Under the pieces are notes generated by a model, which saw nothing but the letters and a program-made list of their open reading frames with translations, ran no database searches and was not told where the DNA came from. Shown piece by piece: positions 53,886 through 64,000 of a stretch of DNA of 64,000 nucleotides. A program made the translations under genes and the position numbers. Source of the DNA: Nymphaea colorata (Eukaryota; Streptophyta; Magnoliopsida; Nymphaeales; Nymphaeaceae); the NCBI RefSeq assembly GCF_008831285.2, contig NC_045141.1, positions 5,287,224 through 5,351,223 of the forward strand, read 5' to 3'. Each line of letters opens with the position of its first letter. Position 1 is the stretch's first letter.

Positions 53886-56800
53886 TTATAGAAGTACTAA
53901 ACAGTGAAACACATTAGGTTAACTATAAGGGATCAATTGAATGACTTGAATTACAAACTAATGCATGAATGTGCTTAAACACGCATGTTGAATGATTTAG
54001 TGTAAAGAAATCACAAGCTTGTATGTACATAAAAGACATTTAAGTTATTTACTTGATGTATTTCAGTTAATATAACGTGTTTCGCTTGTTATTACATCTA
54101 TAACGAATGATTTAAATGGTTCAAACTAAAAGTTTGTACGAAAAAATGAGATTCACGTCATTCGTTTGATCGCTTATCATTAGCCTAATGCGTTTCACTT
54201 GTTATTACATGTACAATGATTGATTTGGTTGATTGAAATCACAATGTTCAAATGCATGCAAATGAGATCTACGCATTAGTTTGATCTCTTGTAGTCAAAC
54301 CAATGAGTTGAACTTGTAGTTACGTAAATAGTAAGGATCTAATGAATTGAAATCAGAAGTTTGTATCAATACGAGAGGGATTTAAGCGATTCATCTGAGC
54401 ACGCATATTTCATTGAATGTGATAAACTTGTTGCTACATCCACGATGACAGATTTAGTGGATTTAAATCACAAGTTTGCATGAAAATGAACAAAATTCAA
54501 GTGGTTCAATTGCTCTTTTATAGTTAATCTAATGTGTTTCACTTGTTATTACATGTATAAGTAATGATTTAAATGATTGAAATCACCAATTCATATGGAC
54601 ATAAATCTGATGTATACATTAGTTTGATGCTTGTATTTAGTCCAAACTTTTTGTTTCAATGAATTAAGTGAAAGGGGTCAAACAAAAGCATAGATCGCTC
54701 TTGTATCCATGTGAACTTGTGATTTCAATCATTTAAATCGTTCATTACACATGTAATAACAAGTAAAACACATTAGATTAAATATGAGGGAGCAAATTAA
54801 CGACTTGAATCTTATTCATTCTCATACAAACTTGTGATTTCGATTAAATAAATCATTCAAAATGGATGTATTAACAAGTTAAAAACATTCAATTAAATAT
54901 GTGTAATCAAATGAATCGCTTAAATCCCACTCGTGTTTATACGAACAACTGATTTCAATCGCTTATATCACGTACTATAGATGTAACGACAAGTTGAATT
55001 CTTTCGATTAAGTACTAGGGATGAAACTAATGCATATATTCCATTTTTAACTATATGAACTAGTGATTTCAATCATTTAAATCGTTCTTTATAGAAGTAA
55101 TAAACAGTGAAACACATTAGGTTAACTATAAGTGATCAATTGAATGACTTGAATCACAAACTAATGCATGAATGTGCTTAAACATGTATGTTGAATGATT
55201 TAGTTGAATGAAATCACAAGCTTTTATGTACATAAAAGACATTTAAGTTATTTACTTGTTATATTTCAGTTAATATAATGTGTTTCGCTTGTTTTTACAT
55301 CTATAACCAATGATTTACATGGTTCAAACTAAAAGTTTGTATGAAAAAAAGAGATTCATGTCATTCGTTTGATCGCTTATCATTAGCCTAATGCGTTTCA
55401 CTTGTTATTACATGTACAATGATTGATTTGGTTGATTGAAATCACAATGTTCAAATGCATGCAAATGGGATCTACGCATTAGTTTGATCTGTTGTAGTCA
55501 ATCCAATGAGTTGAACTTGTAGTTACATAAATAGTAAGGATCTAATGAATTGAAATCAAAAGTTTGTATCAATACGAGAGGGATTTAAGCGATTCATCTA
55601 AACACGCATATTTCATTGAATGTGATAAACTTGTTGCTACATCCACGATGACAGATTTAGTGGATTTAAATCACAAGTTTGCATGAAAATGAACAAAATT
55701 CAAGTGGTTCATTTGCTCTTTTATAGTTAATCTAATGTGTTTCACTTGTTATTACATGTAAAACTAATGGTTTAAATGATTGAAATCGCCAATTCATATG
55801 GACACAAATCTGATGTATACATTAGTTTGAAGTTTGTAGTTACTCCAAACTTTTTGTTTCATTGAATTAAGTGAAAGGGGTCAAACGAAAGCATAGATCC
55901 CTCTTGTATCCATGTGAACTTGTGATTTCAATCATTTAAATCGTTCATTACACATATAATAACAAGTAAAACACATTAGATTAAATATGGGGGAGCAAAT
56001 TAACGACTTGAATCTTATTCATTCTCATACAAACTTGTGATTTCGATCAAATAAATCATTCAAAATGGATGTATTAACAAGTTAAAAACATTCAATTAAA
56101 TATGTGTGATCAAATGAATCGCTTAAATCCCACTCGTGTTTATACGAACAACTGATTTCAATCACTTATATCGCGTATTATAGATGTAACGACAAGTTGA
56201 ATTCTTTCGATTAATTATTGGGAATGAAACTAATGCATATATTCCATTTTTAACTATATGAACTGGTGACTTCAATCATTTAAATCGTTCTTTATAGAAG
56301 TAATAAACAGTGAAACACATTAGGTTAACTATAAGTGATCAATTGAATGACTTGAATCAGAAACTAATGCCTGAATATGCTTAAACATGTATGTTGAATG
56401 ATTTAGTGGAATGAAATCACAAGCTTGTATGTTCATAAAAGACATTTAAGTTATTTACTTGTTGTATTTCAGTTAATATAATGTGTTTCGCTTGTTTTTA
56501 CATCTATAACGAATGATTTAAATGGTTCAAACTAAAAGTTTGTATGAAAAAAAGAGATTCACGTCATTCGTTTGATCGCTTATCATTAGCCTAATGAGTT
56601 TCACTTGTTATTACATGTACAATGATTGATTTGGTTGATTGAAATCACAATGTTCAAATGCATGCAAATGGGATCTACGCATTAGTTTGATCTCTTGTAG
56701 TCAATCCAATGAGTTGAACTCGTAGTTACATAAATAGTAAGGTTCTAATGAATTGAAATCACAAGTTTGTATCAATACGAGAGGGATTTAAGCGATTCAT

Positions 56801-59800
56801 CTGAGCACGCATATTTCATTGATTGTGATAAACTTGTTGCTACATCCCCGATGACAGATTTAGTGGATTTAAATCACAAGTTTGCATGAAAATGAACGAA
56901 ATTCAAGTGTTTCATTTGCTCTTTTATAGTTAATCTAATGTGTTTCACTTGTTATTACATGTATAAGTAATGGTTTAAATGATAGAAATCGCCAATTCAT
57001 ATGGACACAAATCTGATGTATACATTAGTTTGAAGTTTGTAGTTAGTCCAAACTTTTTGTTTCATTGAATTAAGTGAAAGGGGTCAAACGAAAGCATAGA
57101 TCCCTCTTGTATCCATGTGAACTTGTGATTTCAATCATTTAAATCGTTCATTACACATATAATAACAAGTAAAACACATTAGATTAAATATGGGGGAGCA
57201 AATTAACGACTTGAATCTTATTCATTCTCATACAAACTTGTGATTTCGATCAAATAAATCATTCAAAATGGATGTATTAACAAGTTAAAAACATTCAATT
57301 AAATATGTGTGATCAAATGAATCGCTTAAATCCCATTTGTGTTTATAAGAACAACTGATTTCAATCGCTTATATCGCGTACTATAGATGTAACGACAAGT
57401 TGAATTCTTTCGATTAAGTAATAGGGATGAAACTAATGCATATATTCCATTTTTAACTATATGAACTGGTGATTTCAATTATTTAAATCGTTCTTTATAG
57501 AAGTAATAAACAGTGAAACACATTAGGTTAACTATAAGTGATCAATTGAATGACTTGAATCACAAACTAATGCATGAATGTGCTTAAACATGTATGTTGA
57601 ATGATTTAGTGGAATGAAATCACAAGCTTGTATGTACATAAAAGACATTTAAGTTATTTACTTTCTGTATTTCAGTTAAATTCTTTTGATTCAGTACTAG
57701 GGATGAAACTAATGCATAGATTCCATTTTTAACTATATGAACTGGTGATTTCAATCATTTAAATCGTTCTTTATAGAAGTAATAAACATTGAAACACATT
57801 AGGTTAACTATAAGGGATCAATTGAATGACTTGAATCACAAAATAATGCGTGAATGTGCTTAAACATGCATGTTTAATGATTTAGTGGAATGAAATCACA
57901 AGCTTGTATGTACATAAAAGACATTTAAGTTATTTACTTGCTGTATTTCAGTTAATATAATGTGTTTCGCTTGTTTTTACATCTATAACGAACGATTTAA
58001 ATGGTTCAAACTAAAAGTTTGTACGAAAAAATGAGATTCAAGTCATTCGTTTGATCGCTTATCAATTGTTATTACATGTATAAGGAATGATTTAAATGAT
58101 TGAAATAACCTATTCATATGTACACAAATCTGATGTATTTGTTCGTTTGAATACGAGAACTCATTGAATTAAGTAAAAGGGGTCAAACAGCATAGATCCC
58201 ACTTGTATCCATATGAAATTGTGATTTCAATAATTTAAATCGTTCATTACACATGTAATAACAAGTGAAACACATTAGATTAAATATAAGGGAGCAAATT
58301 GACGACTTGAATCGAATTCATTCTCAGACAAACTTGTGATTTCGAACGAATAAATCATTTGAGATGGATGTATTAACAAGTTAAAAGCATTCAATTAAAT
58401 ATGTATGATCAAATGAATCGCTTAAATCCCACTCGTGTTTATACAAACAACTGATTTCAATCGCTTATATCACGTATTATAGATGTAACGACAAGTTTAT
58501 TTCTTTCGATTAAGCACTAGGGATGAAACTAACGCATAGATTCCATTTTTAACTATATGAACTGGTGATTTCAATAATTTAAATCCTTCTTTATAGAAGT
58601 AATAAACAGTGAAATACATTACGTTAACTATAAGGGATCAATTGAATGACTTGAATTACAGACTAATGCATGAATGTGCTTAACCACGCATGTTGAAATA
58701 TTTAGTGTAAAGAAATTACATGCTTGTATGAACATAAATGACATTTAAGTTATTTACTTGCTGTATTTCAGTTAATATAACGTGTTTCGCTTGTTATTAC
58801 ATCTATAACGAACGATTTAAATGGTTGAAACTAAAAGTTTGTACGAAAAAATGAGATTCATGTCATTCGTTTGATCGCTTATCATTTGCCTAATGCGTTT
58901 CACTTGTTATTACATGTACCATGATTGATTTTGTTGATTGAAATCACAAGTTCAAATGGATGCAAATCGGATCTACGCATTAGTTTGATCTCTTGTAGTC
59001 AATCCAATGAGTTCAACTTGTAGTTACATCAATAGTGAGGATCTAATGAATTGAAATCACAAGTTTGTATCAATACGAGTGGGATTTAAGCGATTCATCT
59101 GAGGACGCATATTTCATTGAATGTGATAAACTTGTTGTTACGTCCACATTGAATGATTTAGTGGATTTAAATCACAAGTTTGCATGAAAATGAACGAAAT
59201 TCAAGTGGTTCATTTTCTTTTTTATAGTTAATCTAATGTGTTTCACTTGTTATTAGTTGTATAAGTAATGATTTAAATGATTGAAATCACCAATTCATAT
59301 CGATACAAATATGATGTATACATTAGTTTGATGCTTCTAGTTAATCCAGTAAGTAGAACTTTTTGTTTCATTGAATTAAGTAAAAGGGGTCAAACAAAAG
59401 CATAGATCCCACTTATATCCATATGAACTTGTGATTTCAATCATTTACATCGTTCATTTAACATGTAATAACAAGTGAAACACATTAGATTAAATATAGG
59501 GGAGCAAATTATCGACTTGAATCTTATTCATTATCATACAAACTTGTGATTTCGATCAAATAAATCATTCAAAATTAATGTACTAACAAGTTCAAAACAT
59601 TCAATTAAATATGTGCGATGAAATGAATCGCTTAAATCCCACTCGTGTTTATACGAACAACTGATTTGAATCGCTTAGATTGCGTACTATAAATGTAAGG
59701 ACAAGTTGAATTCTTTTGATTAAGTACTAGGGATGAAACTAATGCATAGATTTCATTTTTAACTATATAAACTGGTGATTTCAATCATTTAAATTGTTCT

Positions 59801-62800
59801 TTATAGGAGCATTAAACAGTGAAACACATTAGGTTAACTATAAGGGATCAATGGAATGGCTTGAATCACAAACTAATGCGTTAATGTGCTTAAAAATGCA
59901 TATTGAATGATTTAGTGGAATGAAATCACAAGGTCGTATGTACATAAAAGACATTTAAGTTATTTACTTGTTGTATTTCAGTTAATATAGTGTGTTTTGC
60001 TTGTTTTGACATCTATAACGAATGATTTAAATGGTTCAAACTAAAAGGTTGTATGAAAAAATAAGATTCACGTCATTCGTTTGATCGCTTATTACTTGTT
60101 ATTACATGTATAAGGAATGATTTAAATGATTGAAATCACCAATTCATATGGACACAAATCTGGTGTATTTGTTCGTTTCAATACGAGAACTCATTGAATT
60201 AAGTAAAAGGGGTCAAACAAAAGCATAGATCCCACTTGTATCCATATGAACTTGTGATTTCAATCATTTAAATCGTTCATTACACATGTAATAACAAGTG
60301 AAACACATTAGATTAAATATAAAGGAGCAAATTAACGACTTGAATCTTATTCATTCTCATATAAAGTTGTAATTTCGATCAAATAAATCATTTGAGATGG
60401 ATGCATTAAAAAGGTAAAAGCATTCAATTAAATATGTGTGATAAAATGAATTGCTTAAATCCCACTCGTGTTTATACGAACAACTTATTTCAATCGCTTA
60501 GATCGCGTATTATAGATGTAACGACAAGTTTATTTCTTTAGATTAAGCACTAGGGATGAAACTCATGCATAGATTCCATTTTTGACTATATGAACTGGTG
60601 ATTTCAATCATTTAAATCCTCCTTTATAGAAGTAATAAACAGTGAAACACATTAGGTTAACTATAAGGGATCGATTGAATGACTTGAATTACAAACTAAT
60701 GCATGAATGTGCTTAAACACGCATGTTGAATTGAATTATTTTGATTAAGTACTAGGGATGAAACTAATGCATAGATTCCATTGTTAACTATATGAACTAG
60801 TGATTTCAATCATTTAAATTGTTCTTTATAGAAGTATTAAACAGTGAAACACATTAGGTTAACTATAAGGGATCAACTGAATGACTTGAATCACAAACTA
60901 ATGCGTTAATGTGCTTAAACATGCATATTGAATGATTTAGTGGAATGAAATCACAAGCTTATATGTACATAAAAGGCATTTAAGTTATTTACTTGCTGTA
61001 TTTCAGTTAATATAGTGTGTTTCGCTTGTTTTTACATCTATAACGAATGATTTAAATGGTTCAAACTAAAAGTTTGTATGAAAAAAAGAGATTCACGTCA
61101 TTCGTTTGATCGCTTATCATTAGCCTAATGCGTTTCACTTGTTATTACATGTACAATGATTGATTTGGTTGATTGAGCACTAGGGATGAAACGACAAGTT
61201 TATTTCTTTCGATTAAGCACTAGGGATGAAACTAATGCATAAATTCCATTTTTAACTACATGAACTGATGATTTCAATCATTTAAATCCTCCTTTATAGA
61301 AGTACTAAACAGTGAAACACATTAGGTAAACTATAAGGGATCAATTGAATGACTTGAATTACAAACTAATGCATGAATGTGCTTAAACACGCATGTTGAA
61401 TGATTTAGTGGAATGAAATCACAAGCTTGTATGTACATAAAAGACATTTAAGTTATTTACTTGCTGTAGTTAAATTCTTTTGATTAAGTACTAGGGATGA
61501 AACTAATGCATAGATTCCATTTTTAACTATATGAACTGGTGATTTCAATCATTTAAATCGTTCTTTATAGAAGTAATACACAGTGAAACACATTAGGTTA
61601 ACTATAAGGGATCAATTGAATGACTTGAATCATAAAATAATGCGTGAATGTGCTTAAACATGCATGTTTAATGATTTAGTGGAATGAAATCACAAGCTTG
61701 TATGTACATAAAAGACATTTAAGTTATTTACTTGCTGTATTTCAGTTAATATAATGTGTTTCACTTGTTTTGACATCTATAACGAACGATTTAAATGGTT
61801 CAAACTAAAAGTTTGTATGAAAAAATGAGATTCACGTCATTCGTTTGATCGCTTATCAATTGTTATTACATGTATAAGGAATGATTTAAATGATTGAAAT
61901 CACCTATTCATATGTACACAAATCTGATGTATTTGTTCGTTTGAATACGAGAACTCATTGAATTAAGCAAAAGGGGTCAAACAGCATAGATCTCACTTGT
62001 ATCCATATGAACTTGTGATTTCAATCATTTAAATCGTTCATTACACATGTAATAACAAGTGAAACACATTAGATTAAATATAATGGAGCAAATTAATGAC
62101 TTGAATCTTCATTCTCATACAAGCTTGTGATTTCGATCAAATAAATAATTTGAGATGGATGTATTAACAAGTTAAAAGCATTCAATTAAATATGTGTGAT
62201 CAAATGAATCGCTTAAATCCCACTCGTGTTTATACAAACAACTGATTTCAATCGCTTATATCGCGTTTTATAGATGTAACGACAAGTTTATTTCTTTCGA
62301 TTAACCACTAGGGATGAAACTAATGCATAGATTCCATTTTTAACTACATGAATTGGTGATTTCAATCATTTAAATCCTCCTTTATAGAAGTACTAAAGAG
62401 TGAAACACATTAGGTTAACTATAAGGGATCAATTAAATGACTTGAATTACAAACTAATGCATGAATGTGCTTAAACACGCATGTTGAATGATTTAGTGGA
62501 ATGAAATCACAAGCTTGTATGTACATAAAAGACATTTAAGTTATTTACTTGCTGTATTTCAGTTAAATTCTTTTGATTAAGTACTAGGGATGAAGCTAAT
62601 GCATAGATTCCATTTTTAACTATATGAACTGGTGATTTCAATCATTTAAATCGTTCTTTATAGAAGTAATAAACAGTGAAACACATTAGGTTAACTATAA
62701 GGGATCAATTGAATGACTTGAATCACAAAATAATGCGTGAATGTGCTTAAACATGCATGTTGAATGATTTAGTGGAATGAAATCACAAGCTTGTATGTAC

Positions 62801-64000
62801 ATAAAAGACATTTAAGTTATTTACTTGCTGTATTTCAGTTAATATAATGTGTTTCGCTAGTTTTTACATTTATAACGAACGATTTAAATGGTTCAAACTA
62901 AAAGTTTGTACGAAAAAATGAGATTCACGTCATTCGTATGATCGCTTATCAGTTGTTATTACATGTATAAGAAATGATTTAAAAGATTGAAATCACCTAT
63001 TCATATGGACACAAATCTGATGTATTTGTTCGTTTGAATACGAGAACTCTTTGAATTAAGTAAAAGGGGTAAAACAAAAGCATAGATCCCACTTGTATCC
63101 ATATGAACATGTGATTTCAATCATTTAAATCGTTCATTACACATGTAATAACAAGTGAAACATATTAGATTAAATATAAGGGAGCAAATTAACAACTTGA
63201 ATCTTATTCATTCTCACACAAAGTTGTAATTTTGATCAAATAAATCATTTGAGATGGATGTATTAACAAGGTAAAAGCATTCAATTAAATATGTATGATA
63301 AAATGAATCGCTTAAATCCCACTCGTGTTTATACAAACAACTGATTTCAATCGCTTAGATCGCGTATTATAGATCTAACGACAAGTTTATTTCTTTCGAT
63401 TAAGCACTAGGGATGAAACTAATGCATAGATTCCATTTTTAACTATATGAACTGGTGATTTCAATCATTTAAATCCTTCTTTATAGAAGTAATAAACAGT
63501 GAAACACATTAGGTTAACTATAAGGGATCGATTGAATGACTTGAATTACAAACTAATGCATGAATGTGCTTAAACACGCATGTTGAATTGAATTGTTTTG
63601 ATTAAGTACTAGGGATGAAACTAATGCATAGATTCCATTTTTAACTATATGAACTGGTGATTTGAATCATTTAAATCGTTCCTTATAGAAGTAATAAACA
63701 GTGAAACACATTAGGTTAACTATAAGGGATCAATTGAACGACTTGAATAACAAAATAATGCGTGAATGTGCATAAACATACATGTTGAATGATTTAGTGG
63801 AATGAAATCACAAGCTTGTATGTACATAAAAGACATTTAAGTTATTTACTTGCTGTATTTCAGTTAATATAATGTGTTTCGCTAGTTTTTACATTTATAA
63901 CGAACGATTTAAATGGTTCAAACTAAAAGTTTGTACGAAAAAATGAGATTCACGTCATTCGTATGATCGCTTATCAGTTGTTATTACATGTATAAGAAAT
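53886..64000. repeat. Satellite array 2 with 1,203-bp higher-order unit
   Basis: Same monomer family as array 1 ('aacttgtgatttcaatc', 'taataacaagtgaaacacatta', about 115 bp). The landmark 'cagtgaaacacattaggtta' falls at 53,902, 55,105, 56,308 and 57,511: three successive steps of exactly 1,203 bp. Beyond that the landmark recurs at 57,787 (variant), 58,607, 59,817, 60,640, 60,842, 61,310, 61,581, 62,398, 62,674, 63,497 and 63,709. These steps alternate between about 820 and 200-470 bp, so shortened units are present. Within a unit, monomers run reversed for about 700 bp (for example 53,950-54,650) and forward for about 490 bp (54,660-55,150). Adjacent 1,203-bp units are nearly identical. The array continues past the window edge. 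No genes. Confidence 0.92.

Overview
The window looks like a gene-poor, repeat-rich stretch of an angiosperm nuclear genome. It is AT-rich and crowded with plant transposon debris: Ty1/copia gag and LTR pieces with a tRNA-iMet primer-binding-site complement, hAT-type non-autonomous elements with 8-bp target duplications, a long-TIR element, and a tRNA-like SINE candidate. Its recognisable gene relics belong to plant families: a TPS-b type terpene synthase and LRR-XII (FLS2/EFR/Xa21 class) receptor kinases, plus a possible NLR N-terminus. I could not fix the species. There is no intact protein-coding gene that I would defend. One scaffold gap of 100 N lies at 39,877-39,976.

Layout. 1-315: Ty1/copia gag N-terminus on the minus strand. 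3.3-12.4 kb: LTR family A and a segmental duplication (block A about 4,150-7,030; block B about 9,357-12,400). Each block carries an LTR, an unrecognised gene fragment, GATTC-rich repeat and the left part of a hAT-like element. Two diverged copies of a LINE ORF1-like (DUF4283) fragment lie between them. 12.4-17.5 kb: LTR-like and MITE sequences. 17.5-19.5 kb: purine-rich block C. 20.2-22.7 kb (minus): degenerate LRR receptor kinase. 22.9-26.3 kb: dispersed repeats. 26.3-35.6 kb: a large inverted repeat whose 6.4-kb interior holds satellite array 1 (about 115-bp monomer), a kinase-exon shard fused to the end of the array, and block D (a second copy of block C). 36.4-38.1 kb: long-TIR element. 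38.8 kb: a third receptor-kinase shard (5' end). 39.1-41 kb: LTR family B and block E around the gap. 42-44 kb: hAT-like elements and a copia gag relic. 45.4 kb: possible NLR CC-domain fragment. 46.1-48.65 kb (minus): seven-exon terpene synthase pseudogene, with tandem repeats just 5' of it. 50-53.9 kb: MITEs and unassigned AT-rich DNA. 53.9-64 kb: satellite array 2.

The most notable structure is satellite array 2. It uses the same monomer family as array 1, but it is organised into a 1,203-bp higher-order unit in which about six monomers run in one orientation and about four in the other. Each unit is therefore itself a large imperfect inverted repeat. The window reads as pericentromeric or otherwise heterochromatic DNA in which satellite growth, inversion and segmental duplication have broken up receptor-kinase genes. 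A terpene synthase has decayed through what look like G:C to A:T transitions.
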